Assembly: GCF_011761355.1 (NCBI RefSeq)
Contig: NZ_JAASRW010000011.1
Location: forward strand, 1-64,000
Direction of reading: 5' to 3'
DNA length: 64,000 bases
From: Paenibacillus lupini
Lineage (GTDB): Bacteria; Bacillota; Bacilli; Paenibacillales; Paenibacillaceae
A model generated the notes under the pieces. The model did not search any database. It saw nothing but the letters and a program-made list of their open reading frames with translations, and was not told where the DNA came from. The position numbers and the translations under genes were made by a program. This document shows positions 1 through 8,211 of this stretch, one piece after another (position 1 is the first letter of the stretch; each line of letters starts with the position of its first letter).

Positions 1-45
1 CTATCTAAGAGCGGCTTCTTTTTTGTTTCTTTTTTTGTTTCTTCT

Positions 46-1233
46 TCAGCTGTTTACAACCGAACTCTCTCCTATTTTCACTTGTTGTTTAGGGCTGTAG
101 AGTGAAGCTCTCACAATAATCAGGACGAGGCTAACCGCGAGGAAGATTAAGCCGGCTATCGCCGTGTATTGTGTGCCCATCCCTGTGATGAAGGCTCCAC
201 CGATAAACGTACCAACTGTAATACCCAGATTGGCAAAGGCTACGAATAAACCGTTCGCGAAATCAGGCGCTTCCGGTGCGGCTGAAGTAATCCAATATTG
301 AGAAATATTAAGTCCCAGGGTGAAGAGGACTCCCCATACCGCAATAAGGATAATCATTGGCGTTGAATAATGTCCGAAGACGAACACGAGCGTGTAGATG
401 ACTCCAAAAACAAGAGGATAAACGAGAGCAGTTGGAATCGCTTTTTGGTGAAGAGATTTGCCCGCTAGCAGATTGCCTGCAACACCTGTTACACCAAACA
501 GGATTAACATGAGGCTGATTTGTTTGCCCGACATATGCGTTACGTCATTCAGATACTCCGCGAAGAAGCTGTACATGGCATACATAGCCGAGTTTATGGA
601 AATGACGGTTGCTATACTAATCCAGACCAGAGGTTTTCTCAAGACACTTAATTGTGCACCGTAGGTTAGCTTCTCTTGTACAGGCATCGATGGAACGAAG
701 AAGCTGATCGCTGTGAAGGTAATGGCATTGACGACTGCAAAGAACCAGAGCGAAGCTTCAAGGGAAATGGTGTCAGCGATAAAAGAGGAGATCGGCGTGC
801 CAATGACCATTCCGGCAGTGACGCCCATGAATACTTTGGAGGTCGCTTGAGTGACCTTCTCTTTGCTGACCATATTAGCGGCTGCTACAAATGCTACCGA
901 GAAGAAGACCGGATGGAGGAAAGCGGGGACGATGCGAGCGATTAAGAGTACGGTGAAGTTAGGGGCATAAACGGAAACGACGTTGGAGATGACAAAAAGT
1001 CCAATAACAAGAAGCATCACTTTCTTACGATTCATTCCCGAGAATAGTAAGGGCATCACAGGGCCTGCAATTGCAACAGCTAAGGCGAAGAGACTGACAA
1101 GCAAGCCGGTTTGAGAGGCGCTTATGCCGAATTGCTGAGAGATCTGGGGCATGATTCCGATGACCCCCATTTCTGTATTGATAATACCAAAGACACCAAA
1201 GGCAAGAATGTAAATAATAAAATATTTAGCCAT
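46..1233 (-). CDS. MFS transporter, DHA1 drug-efflux type
   Basis: Major facilitator permease of the cytoplasmic membrane, 395 aa, the usual length for a 12-helix member. It is hydrophobic throughout. The loop SGMNRKKVM after the second helix sits where MFS motif A lies, and the N-terminal half (TEMGVIGIMPQIS) resembles AraJ/YdhP-type proton-coupled exporters. The start is supported by AAGGAGAGGG seven bases upstream. It is divergent from an ArsR-type gene across about 180 bp, which suggests local control by that regulator. The substrate cannot be read from sequence; drug or metabolite efflux is inference from the subfamily. Confidence 0.85.
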   Translation of the reverse strand: MAKYFIIYILAFGVFGIINTEMGVIGIMPQISQQFGISASQTGLLVSLFALAVAIAGPVMPLLFSGMNRKKVMLLVIGLFVISNVVSVYAPNFTVLLIARIVPAFLHPVFFSVAFVAAANMVSKEKVTQATSKVFMGVTAGMVIGTPISSFIADTISLEASLWFFAVVNAITFTAISFFVPSMPVQEKLTYGAQLSVLRKPLVWISIATVISINSAMYAMYSFFAEYLNDVTHMSGKQISLMLILFGVTGVAGNLLAGKSLHQKAIPTALVYPLVFGVIYTLVFVFGHYSTPMIILIAVWGVLFTLGLNISQYWITSAAPEAPDFANGLFVAFANLGITVGTFIGGAFITGMGTQYTAIAGLIFLAVSLVLIIVRASLYSPKQQVKIGESSVVNS

Positions 1234-1298
1234 AGTCTATCCCTCTCCTTACAATCGTTTTTGGGCAGCTGGTTGAATTTTCTTTTTGTTCGAATTTT

Positions 1299-1359
1299 CT
1301 AGTACAATAGGATAATAACATACGAACGCAGGAAGTCAACCATTATTTTAAAGTACTAG
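1299..1359. promoter_or_regulatory. Divergent MFS/ArsR promoter region with separated inverted repeat
   Basis: CTAGTAC at 1299-1305 and its complement GTACTAG at 1353-1359 lie in the divergent intergenic region. A further GTACATTAG follows at about 1367. These could be operator half-sites for the ArsR protein encoded next door. The arms are only 7 bases and widely spaced, so the call is weak. Confidence 0.3.
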
Positions 1360-1414
1360 TATTTTGGTACATTAGTAATTTGAATGGTACGTGTTTATAT
1401 GTTATTCTTGTCAT

Positions 1415-1729
1415 ATGAGAAAACAATATCAACCACAAACAAGCGAAATTCGTTTATCAACGGTTCTGCACGCCTTAAGCGATCCGCGGCGCTTGCAGAT
1501 TGTGCTCAGCCTTCAAGATCAGAAGGAACAAAATTGTACGATCTATCATGACTTGATGCCCAAGTCGACACTTACTCATCATCTAAAAGTCCTTCGGGAG
1601 GCAGGTGTGACCAAGGTAAGAATTGAAGGGACGCAGCATTTTTATTCCTTACGGACAGACGACCTTGAGCAGATATTTCCGGGATTGATGACATCTGTGT
1701 TAAATGTAAAGCCAGAACTAATCGAATAA
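1415..1729 (+). CDS. ArsR-family winged-helix transcriptional regulator
   Basis: Small DNA-binding repressor of about 104 aa, typical for ArsR/SmtB. An N-terminal helix precedes LHALSDPRRLQIVLSL, the classic ArsR opening. A recognition helix region follows (KSTLTHHLKVLREAG), then a beta-wing ending in HFYSLR. A GTG eight codons upstream (1391) is also open, but it would add a short odd peptide, so the ATG at 1415 is preferred. No metal-binding CxC in the recognition helix is visible, so the ligand is unlikely to be arsenic. It is divergent from the MFS pump and probably controls it. Confidence 0.85.
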   Translation: MRKQYQPQTSEIRLSTVLHALSDPRRLQIVLSLQDQKEQNCTIYHDLMPKSTLTHHLKVLREAGVTKVRIEGTQHFYSLRTDDLEQIFPGLMTSVLNVKPELIE

Positions 1730-1735
1730 GATAAC

Positions 1736-1787
1736 AAAAAGGCACAGACCCTCAAAAGGATGAGGAGACTGTGCTTTCTTCTTTTTC
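1736..1787 (+). terminator. Rho-independent terminator of the ArsR gene
   Basis: The stem GCACAG...CCCTC (1742-1753) pairs with GAGG...CTGTGC (1762-1774) and is followed by a T-rich run. Confidence 0.8.
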
Positions 1788-1929
1788 AGAACCCTCCAGA
1801 ACTCAGGGATATTAAACCATTGCTCCCGGTTACCCATATGATAAAATAAGAAGCTGTGTGGAATGTTTTTTTGTGCTGCCCTCCTAAGGACGGTGCAGCC
1901 TTTTATGCATGTACAAAGGAGCTATTTAT

Positions 1930-2613
1930 ATGAATCATTTTATTCCTTCTGACTCGCTGATCACTATTGCTGGTACGGTTGGTGTCGGCAAATCGACTCT
2001 AACTTCAGCTCTGGCTGAGCGCCTGGGCTTTAACACTTCGCTGGAGCAAGTCGATCATAATCCGTATCTGGAGAAGTTTTATCATGATTTTGAAAGATGG
2101 AGCTTTCATCTGCAAATTTATTTTTTGGCCGAGCGTTTTAAGGAGCAGAAGACGATTTTTGAGGCAGGCGGAGGCTTTATACAGGACCGTTCCATTTATG
2201 AGGATACCGGCATCTTCGCGAAAATGCATGCGGACCAGGGGACAATGAGCTCAACTGACTATGAGACATACACCAGCTTGTTCGAAGCGATGGTGATGAC
2301 TCCGTATTTTCCACATCCGGACGTGCTGATCTACTTGGAAGGCAGCTTGCCATCTATTCTGAATCGGATCGAAGTACGTGGACGGGAAATGGAAATTCAG
2401 ACGGAACGTACCTATTGGGAGCGTATGCATGAACGTTATGCGGCTTGGATCGGTGAATTTAATGCGTGTCCGGTGATCCGGCTAAATATTGACGAATACG
2501 ATGTCAATGACCCTGTATCGATGGACGGTATTATCGAGAAAATTGGGGAAGCGGTCAAAGCGTCGCGGCAGGCGAAAGCAGCAGCAGCTCCAGTAAACGG
2601 ACTATTGGTGTAA
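1930..2613 (+). CDS. Deoxynucleoside kinase (dCK/dGK family)
   Basis: Cytosolic salvage enzyme that phosphorylates a deoxynucleoside with NTP, 227 aa from the chosen start. The P-loop is GTVGVGKST near the N-terminus. The EQVDHNPYLEKFY segment and the DRS motif in IQDRSIYED are typical substrate-site elements of the dNK fold. An arginine-rich lid region (EVRGREMEIQTER) follows near residue 165. AAAGGAG eight bases before the ATG at 1930 fixes the start; the upstream ATG at 1909 overlaps that site. A small hairpin (GCTGC 1875-1879 with GCAGC 1895-1899) lies just upstream. Base specificity cannot be assigned. Confidence 0.88.
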   Translation: MNHFIPSDSLITIAGTVGVGKSTLTSALAERLGFNTSLEQVDHNPYLEKFYHDFERWSFHLQIYFLAERFKEQKTIFEAGGGFIQDRSIYEDTGIFAKMHADQGTMSSTDYETYTSLFEAMVMTPYFPHPDVLIYLEGSLPSILNRIEVRGREMEIQTERTYWERMHERYAAWIGEFNACPVIRLNIDEYDVNDPVSMDGIIEKIGEAVKASRQAKAAAAPVNGLLV

Positions 2614-2621
2614 TAAAACAC

Positions 2622-2655
2622 AAAAAAACTGCCGGGATTCTCGGCAGTTTTTTTT
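2622..2655. terminator. Bidirectional terminator between convergent genes
   Basis: Perfect CTGCCG/CGGCAG stem with a run of A on one side and T on the other, so it can stop transcription from both the kinase gene and the converging MFS gene. Confidence 0.9.
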
Positions 2656-2667
2656 GTTTTTTTGTGT

Positions 2668-3894
2668 TTAGGATGAGATCGATTCGTTTACAATTTGCCC
2701 AGTTTGAACCTTTTTCTTCAAAAAAGCATTTAACCGCTCGGAGAACAAGAGCAACGCTGCTGCACAAATGACAAGATACATCGGGAGGATTCCAATTGTG
2801 ATCGAAGAAGCAAGCAGGCCTAATAGCGGCGGCATCAGCGTGCTGCCAGTATAAGCAACAGCCATTTGATAGCCCATAATGGTCTGCGAATGCTTTTTCC
2901 CGAACCGTACGGGCGTTTCATGCAGCATACAAGGATAGATTGGTGCGAGACCAAATCCTATAATCATAAATCCTGCAAATGAGAAGCTGTCAGGCAGCGG
3001 AAGGAAGAGCAGCAGAGCACCAATCAAGGCGATCACTTGGCCTCCGCGTATAAGATTGCGGTTGCTTACTTTAAAGGTGATGAAGCCTGTTATAAACCGG
3101 CCGGCTGTGATGCCTGCATAGTAAAGCGACACCCATTGGGCTGCTGTTGACGCGGACACATCCTTCATATTCACGAGGAAGCTTGCGCCCCATAGACCAA
3201 TGGTTGCTTCGATGCCGCAGTACAATAAGAAAGAGACAAGTGCAAGCTTGACGCCTTTGATCTTCAGCGGAGGTGTTGAGGAGTCCTCATCCGGGAGTAC
3301 ATCTGTTATCTCCATATGATCTGAGTTTGCATTGGCTTTATGAATCTTAGCGACCCTATCCCATAAAGGAAGGGTGAAGAACAAGATAACAACAAGTGCA
3401 CATTGGATTGCAGCAACGGTCAGATAGCCGTATCTCCAGGCGTTATTCGAAATGAACTGAGCCATGATGACCGGACCAAGTGTTGCCCCGACACCCCAGA
3501 AGCAGTGCAGCCAGCTCATATGATGAGCTTTATAATGAGCAGCTACATAATTATTTAGGCCAGCATCAACTGCTCCTGCACCTAACCCAAGCGGAATAGC
3601 ACATACAAGCAGCCATGCCAGGGAAGGGGAGGTGGAATATCCGAGTAATGCGCCGGCGGTCATGATGCAGCTGACAAGCGTCACTCTTCCCGTACCAAAG
3701 CGTCTTAAGATAGTTCCGCTCGCAAGACTGGATACAATGGTACCTGCAGCGATTGTCATATAAAGCAGGCCTGCTGCTCCAAGAGGGGCGTCAAGTTCCG
3801 GCCTCATAACCGGCCATGCGGATCCAAGCAAGGAATCCGGGAGACCTAAACTGATGAAAGCTAAATAAATAATAATCAAAAAGAAAGTAGCCAT
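2668..3894 (-). CDS. MFS transporter next to a ROK regulator (possible sugar permease)
   Basis: Major facilitator permease, 408 aa, with about 12 predicted helices. The conserved stretch GLNNYVAAHY followed by MSWLHCFWGVGATLGP is typical of the sugar-type MFS group related to FucP/NaGLT-like carriers. It is the second gene of an operon: the stop of the ROK regulator lies 6 bp upstream of its ATG, and an AGGTGA ribosome site overlaps the regulator's last codons. Pairing with a ROK regulator favours a sugar or sugar derivative as substrate, by inference. The hydrophilic central loop (about residues 190-215) is normal for the family. Confidence 0.8.
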   Translation of the reverse strand: MATFFLIIIYLAFISLGLPDSLLGSAWPVMRPELDAPLGAAGLLYMTIAAGTIVSSLASGTILRRFGTGRVTLVSCIMTAGALLGYSTSPSLAWLLVCAIPLGLGAGAVDAGLNNYVAAHYKAHHMSWLHCFWGVGATLGPVIMAQFISNNAWRYGYLTVAAIQCALVVILFFTLPLWDRVAKIHKANANSDHMEITDVLPDEDSSTPPLKIKGVKLALVSFLLYCGIEATIGLWGASFLVNMKDVSASTAAQWVSLYYAGITAGRFITGFITFKVSNRNLIRGGQVIALIGALLLFLPLPDSFSFAGFMIIGFGLAPIYPCMLHETPVRFGKKHSQTIMGYQMAVAYTGSTLMPPLLGLLASSITIGILPMYLVICAAALLLFSERLNAFLKKKVQTGQIVNESISS

Positions 3895-3900
3895 ACGGTT

Positions 3901-4929
3901 TCACCTGTTTCTATATTCATTTTTTCCTGTACTGCTGCTAGTTTCGGTAATCATAAGATCCAGCCCAAGGCTCAACAAGCCGTTCATATAATCCTGTTTC
4001 AGATCACTAGTTGTCAGCAACGGGAGATGCTCTTGCGGGATATATACAGCGCTTTGCCTTGCAATCTGCTCAAGAACGGAGCTGTTAACCTCGGCATTGT
4101 TAAAAATAATGGCGTGCGGGTTAATAATCGCTGTAAAGGAAGCAATCAGTCTGCTGATGGCATCAAGCCTATCGTTATCGGCCTTCTTATGCATCGCTTG
4201 CTGAAAATTACGGTCATCGTATTGAGGCACATAAGATACCTCGCCGGAGAAAAACGTACTTCCTCTAACTACATCTCCATTAATCATAATGCCGGCACCA
4301 GGACCAAATTGTCCGAAGTATAGATAGACCAGGGATGAATGAGCCTGTTGTCCGACGGTCTTGTAGTACCCTAGGACAGCGGCATTCATATCGTTTTCAA
4401 CGACGACGGGCAGCGCCAATTGCTCTTCCAGATGACGCTTCAAATCGAAATTCTGAAAGTGGATGTAATCGGGCATATGAATAATTCGTCCGTTGTTGAC
4501 CGCGCCTGGTACGCCGATGGCAATGGATTTGATTTTTGGATGGGTCTTGATGAGTTGTTTGATGTGCTCCGTTAAGCTGGGGACGTCATTGATGAAAGCG
4601 CTGGAGGTGGTGCCATGCTCCTTCACTTCACCCGCACAGTTAAATATCGTATAACTCAAATCAGACTTCTCGAATACAATTGCAAGTCCAAGCATGAACT
4701 CCGGATTATAGGAGTAGCGCTGCGCTCTTCTTCCACCGCTTGAATCGTCGAGACCAACAAGAAGAAGCTCACCGCTTGCTTCCATTTGCGTTAGAAACTT
4801 GCTGATGGTCGGAAAGCTGATTCCCAGCTTTTGGCTAAGCTCCGCTTTCGTAGCACTTCCAAGCGTAAGCAGAGTGGAACGCAGGCCATGGAGAATGATG
4901 TTTTTCATATCTTTTGGCGTTGTTTGCAA
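3901..4929 (-). CDS. ROK-family transcriptional regulator lacking the usual zinc motif
   Basis: XylR/NagC-type repressor, 342 aa. An N-terminal winged helix-turn-helix (about residues 8-60: TKAELSQKLGISFPTISKFL) is followed by an actin-like ROK domain with GVPGAVNNGRI and VENDMNAAVLGYY. The position that normally reads GEIGH, whose His helps bind sugar and zinc, reads FSGEVSYVPQ here, and the downstream CxCGxxGC zinc motif is absent. The effector site is therefore altered and the effector may not be a simple hexose. It is cotranscribed with the MFS gene, and a 24-bp palindrome lies 23 bp upstream of its start. Confidence 0.85.
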   Translation of the reverse strand: MQTTPKDMKNIILHGLRSTLLTLGSATKAELSQKLGISFPTISKFLTQMEASGELLLVGLDDSSGGRRAQRYSYNPEFMLGLAIVFEKSDLSYTIFNCAGEVKEHGTTSSAFINDVPSLTEHIKQLIKTHPKIKSIAIGVPGAVNNGRIIHMPDYIHFQNFDLKRHLEEQLALPVVVENDMNAAVLGYYKTVGQQAHSSLVYLYFGQFGPGAGIMINGDVVRGSTFFSGEVSYVPQYDDRNFQQAMHKKADNDRLDAISRLIASFTAIINPHAIIFNNAEVNSSVLEQIARQSAVYIPQEHLPLLTTSDLKQDYMNGLLSLGLDLMITETSSSTGKNEYRNR

Positions 4930-4951
4930 GATGAACAGCTCCTCTATAGAG

Positions 4952-4975
4952 ACTTATTAAACATCTTTAATAAGT
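4952..4975. promoter_or_regulatory. Probable ROK operator (10-bp perfect inverted repeat)
   Basis: ACTTATTAAA (4952-4961), spacer CATC, TTTAATAAGT (4966-4975). Both arms are perfect over 10 bases. The site lies just upstream of the ROK start, fitting autoregulation of the ROK-MFS operon. The assignment of the binding protein is inferred from position. Confidence 0.65.
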
Positions 4976-5106
4976 TGATATGAGCGTATCAGAAAATAAT
5001 CTGAAGAGCAAGATGTGGAGCGGGAGTAATTTATTTACTTATGAACAGGACTAATTACTAGGGAGCCAGAGCGGAGTTGCTGTTAAAACGGAGGGGGTGC
5101 AGTCAT

Positions 5107-5184
5107 AAGGTCCTTTAAGGACCTTCCTTAAAGCTGTACAGACTGACCAAATCGAGGAAGATAAGGCCCCCAAAGGGCCTTATC
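5107..5184 (-). terminator. Two successive hairpins downstream of mnmM
   Basis: A 10-bp stem GATAAGGCCC (5160-5169) / GGGCCTTATC (5175-5184) and an 8-bp stem AAGGTCCT/AGGACCTT (5107-5125) lie 3' of the mnmM stop in the otherwise empty 4930-5252 gap. On the minus strand only a weak TTCCTC follows the first, so termination is plausible but not certain. The rest of the gap holds the ROK operator and no gene. Confidence 0.45.
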
Positions 5185-5252
5185 GACGAATTTCAGTCGG
5201 ATTTCAGGGTTGATGGGAGGGGAGAGGAATAGCTGTTAACCAGCATCTAGCC

Positions 5253-5831
5253 CTATCTTTTCTCCACTGCAATCAGATATGGCGCGGTGTCTCTTTGTGG
5301 CTGCCGATACAGCACCGCGGTATAGGAAGCTCCCGGCAGGTTTGCGACCCAATCGGCGACGACATCTGCTTCGTCCGCACCACCGGGATGTCCCGGATAC
5401 AAGGCGACGGTGACAATGCCGCCGCGGCGCAGCAAAGACAGCGCTGCATGGAGAGCGGTAATTGTTGTTTCCGGGACGGTAATAACTGTCTCATCGCCGC
5501 CAGGCAAATAGCCGAGATTGAACATTACAGCTGCAACCGTACCTGCTGCGGAAGGATCAACAGCCTCTGCCATAAGGGCATGGCTTGCCAGATGCAGCTC
5601 GACTTGAGCAAGCTTGTCCTGATGAGTATAGGAGATAAGCCGCTCCCGTGTCCGGTCAAGCGCATCCTGCTGGATGTCAAAGGCATGTACGGTGCCGCGT
5701 GGCCCTACAAGCTCGGCAAGTGCCAGTGTATCGACTCCACCGCCAGCCGTAGCATCAATAACGGTATCGCCAGGCTGAACGCGCTCGGCAATCCATTTAT
5801 GCGCCATGCTGAGAATCGATAAAAAACCCAT
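5253..5831 (-). CDS. mnmM: tRNA nm5s2U34 methyltransferase MnmM (YtqB)
   Basis: Class I SAM-dependent methyltransferase of the PF06962 family, 192 aa, full length. It has the SAM-binding motif VIDATAGGGVDTLAL (about residues 25-40), an acidic motif II (HAFDIQQDAL), and the family signature NLGYLPGGD near residue 110. B. subtilis and S. aureus YtqB was shown to methylate 5-aminomethyl-2-thiouridine at the tRNA wobble base. It starts one base after the stop of the ytqA gene, so the two are translated from one mRNA; the same pairing occurs in B. subtilis. Function is by homology, with high confidence in the family. Confidence 0.9.
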   Translation of the reverse strand: MGFLSILSMAHKWIAERVQPGDTVIDATAGGGVDTLALAELVGPRGTVHAFDIQQDALDRTRERLISYTHQDKLAQVELHLASHALMAEAVDPSAAGTVAAVMFNLGYLPGGDETVITVPETTITALHAALSLLRRGGIVTVALYPGHPGGADEADVVADWVANLPGASYTAVLYRQPQRDTAPYLIAVEKR

Positions 5832-5832
5832 A

Positions 5833-6798
5833 TTAAATCGCCCCCCATAACTTGCCTTGCCAAGTATTGCGGCGCTTCAGCTCCGCATCAATGGCGTTTA
5901 GCACAACCCATTTCTGCATGCTCCACATCGGCCCGATGAGAAGATCTTTGGGAGCATCGCCGGTAAGCCGTTGGATAATCATCTCAGGAGGCAGGAATTC
6001 CAGGGTGTCAACGATCAGCTTCACGTACTCTTCCAGCTCCAGGAACCGGAGAAGACCAGCTTCATATTGCTTCACCATTGGCGTTTTGCGCATGAGATGG
6101 AGCAGGTGAATCTTAATGCCCTGCACATCCATCTGAGCGACTGCACGCCCCGTATCGAGCATCATCTCATGCGTCTCCTGCGGCAGGCCATAAATAATAT
6201 GTGCACATACCCTTATACCGCGCTCGCGCAGGCGGCGTACGGCATCCAAATAACAAGCCGTATCATGGGCACGGTTAATCAGCTGAGAAGTTGACTCATG
6301 TACCGTCTGAAGGCCCATCTCGATCCAGAGGTAAGTTCGCTCATTAAGTTCAGCTAAGTAATCAACGACATCATCCGGCAGGCAATCCGGCCGTGTTGCG
6401 ATGGACAGGCCAACAACGCCTGGCTGCTGCAGGATTACTTCGTAATATTCCCGCAGCTCTTCAACGGGGGCGTACGTATTTGTATAGGCCTGGAAGTAAC
6501 CGATGTAGCTGGCTTCCGGCCATTTCTGATGCTGACGCTCTTTAATGGTATGGAATTGGGTCACAAGATCATCACGCCGTCTCCCGGCGAAATCACCTGA
6601 GCCGCGGGCGCTGCAGAATGTACAGCCGCCTGTTGCGATCGAGCCATCGCGGTTCGGACAAGTGAAGCCGGCATCCAGCATGACTTTGAATACTTTGCCA
6701 CCGAACTGCTCGCGCATCTCGTAGTTCCATGTATGAAATCGTTTATCGCCCCACAGCTGTGGCTGATCAGGCGTTAATTGCAATAAATTAGTGTTCAT
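5833..6798 (-). CDS. mnmL: Radical SAM protein YtqA/MnmL (TIGR01212 family)
   Basis: Radical SAM enzyme, 321 aa. Iron-sulfur cysteines lie in TCPNRDG...GGCTFC (about residues 46-62), with the wide CX11CX2C spacing of the YhcC/YtqA group rather than CX3CX2C. Further marks are YFQAYTNTYAP, VGLSIATRPDC and IEMGLQTVHE. The B. subtilis homologue has been reported as MnmL, acting in the cmnm5s2U to nm5s2U step before MnmM in Gram-positive bacteria that lack MnmC. Tight coupling to mnmM here supports that. The ATG follows an AAAAAGGAGAACGGC ribosome site. Confidence 0.87.
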   Translation of the reverse strand: MNTNLLQLTPDQPQLWGDKRFHTWNYEMREQFGGKVFKVMLDAGFTCPNRDGSIATGGCTFCSARGSGDFAGRRRDDLVTQFHTIKERQHQKWPEASYIGYFQAYTNTYAPVEELREYYEVILQQPGVVGLSIATRPDCLPDDVVDYLAELNERTYLWIEMGLQTVHESTSQLINRAHDTACYLDAVRRLRERGIRVCAHIIYGLPQETHEMMLDTGRAVAQMDVQGIKIHLLHLMRKTPMVKQYEAGLLRFLELEEYVKLIVDTLEFLPPEMIIQRLTGDAPKDLLIGPMWSMQKWVVLNAIDAELKRRNTWQGKLWGAI

Positions 6799-6945
6799 GC
6801 CGTTCTCCTTTTTCCCGATAAGAATTGCAACCTCAATTTTATCGGAAACAAGGGGGAAATGCCACGCCGGATTATAGGACCGTAATAGGACATATTAGGA
6901 ACGAAGACGAGCTGGAAATTATTTTTCAAAAAGTCAGATTTGGGC

Positions 6946-6974
6946 TTGAAAAACCTTACATGAACTGTTATATT
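6946..6974 (+). promoter_or_regulatory. Sigma-A promoter for the small protein at 7084
   Basis: TTGAAA (6946-6951), 17-bp spacer, TATATT (6969-6974). A 12-base direct repeat AAACCTTACATG occurs at 6951-6962, inside the spacer, and again at 6998-7009, downstream of the start site, and could bind a regulator. Confidence 0.6.
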
Positions 6975-7083
6975 AAAAGTGCGACATATCAATAAAAAAA
7001 CCTTACATGCTTTATTCGTAGCCATCGTCATAAAACGTCGATAAACTGGAAATAATGTAAAATAAATCGATGAGGTGATCTTA

Positions 7084-7290
7084 ATGAGCCAACAAACAAG
7101 AATTCCGCATGGTGATGAGAAGGTAACGGTTGAATTAACAGTAAAAGAATTGATGGCGCTTTCAGGAATTCGATTCCATAATAATCACAATATTGAAATA
7201 TCGGCACGCAAAAAATTGAATGAAGTAATTGAGAATACTTGCCGAGATATTCAATCTGAGGGACCAATTGATTATCAACTGCTTGTTTAA
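7084..7290 (+). CDS. Small hypothetical protein, 68 aa
   Basis: I do not recognise this family. It is a soluble, charged protein of 68 aa (MSQQTRIPHGDEK...), with a predicted beta-strand VTVELTVKELMAL followed by a helical C-terminus. No signal peptide, membrane helix or cysteine pair suggests a function; a single Cys occurs. It is likely real: GAGGTGATC precedes the ATG at 7084, a good sigma-A promoter lies at 6946-6974, and a terminator follows at once. The GTG at 7075 overlaps the ribosome site and is not the start. Confidence 0.7.
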   Translation: MSQQTRIPHGDEKVTVELTVKELMALSGIRFHNNHNIEISARKKLNEVIENTCRDIQSEGPIDYQLLV

Positions 7291-7322
7291 ACTTACAGCG
7301 ATGACAATATCCATACAAACGT

Positions 7323-7365
7323 AAAGCCTTAACGATTCTACACATCGTGAAGGCTTTTTCTTTTG
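7323..7365 (+). terminator. Terminator of the 68-aa protein gene
   Basis: AAAGCCTT (7323-7330) with ACGAT/ATCGT inside and AAGGCTTT (7350-7357), followed by TTTCTTTT. Confidence 0.88.
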
Positions 7366-7449
7366 CCTTCCTGCACCTTGCATCTTTACAAGGCGGTGTA
7401 TCTTGGGCACAATAAGGACTAGCTTAATTAGTAGGAGGATCAATACAAG

Positions 7450-8205
7450 ATGCGTTTAAGAGGTAGAAAAGGTATTCGCGAGTCGATCGAGGCCCAGCCG
7501 GAGCTGGTCGTACTCGACGCAAAGCCGCTCAAAGGCAAGTGGCGCGAATTTTTTGGCAATGATAAGCCAATCCATGTGGAGCTTGGCATGGGGAAGGGCC
7601 GTTTTATTAGCAATATGAGCTTCCGCAACCCGGATAATAACTACATTGGTGTTGATATGTATGATGAGCTTATTCGTCGTGCAAGCGAAAAAGCCCGTGA
7701 TATTTGGGAAGAGGGCGGGGTAGAGGATCCGCCGAATCTGGCGCTGCTTCGTGCGAATATCGAGCATATCGAAGAGATGTTTGAGCCAGGTGAGATCGAA
7801 CGGATTTACCTTAATTTCAGTGATCCATGGCCAAAAAGCAAGCATGCACGCCGCAGGCTGACACATCCGCGCTTCCTGATGAAGTATGCGCAGCTGCTGA
7901 GCGAGCGTGGGGAAATCCATTTCAAGACGGATTCGGAATCGCTCTTTGAGTTTTCCTTGAACAGCTTTGCAGAAGTGGAGATGCAGCTTCGTAATATCTC
8001 GCTTAATCTTCATAAAAACGGACCGCGTGAGGATCTTGTCTTTACGGAATATGAGATGAAGTTTATGGAGAAAGGCCAACCGATTTTCCGCCTCGAAGCG
8101 GTTATTGGTGAAGCCGTGCTGCAAGAATATCGTGCCGGTAAAAAAGAAAAGTCGCTCCGCGAGGAAGCCGAAGCTGCCGAGCAAAGCGACCAATCCGAAG
8201 ATTAA
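7450..8205 (+). CDS. trmB: tRNA (guanine-N7-)-methyltransferase
   Basis: Forms m7G46 in tRNA using SAM. 251 aa, slightly longer than many TrmB proteins because of an acidic Glu/Ala-rich C-terminal tail after about residue 228. Family motifs are HVELGMGKGRF (SAM site, about residue 40), GVDMYDELI, and the signature NFSDPWPKSKHARRRL near residue 125. An AGGAGGATC ribosome site precedes the ATG. Only 6 bp separate its stop from the converging PAP2 gene, with no terminator between them. Confidence 0.96.
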   Translation: MRLRGRKGIRESIEAQPELVVLDAKPLKGKWREFFGNDKPIHVELGMGKGRFISNMSFRNPDNNYIGVDMYDELIRRASEKARDIWEEGGVEDPPNLALLRANIEHIEEMFEPGEIERIYLNFSDPWPKSKHARRRLTHPRFLMKYAQLLSERGEIHFKTDSESLFEFSLNSFAEVEMQLRNISLNLHKNGPREDLVFTEYEMKFMEKGQPIFRLEAVIGEAVLQEYRAGKKEKSLREEAEAAEQSDQSED

Positions 8206-8211
8206 ATTTTT

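Noticed and set aside
6795..7031. Minus-strand open frame upstream of ytqA
   Set aside because: It overlaps the ytqA start region and the opposite promoter, has no ribosome site and the product has no protein-like features.
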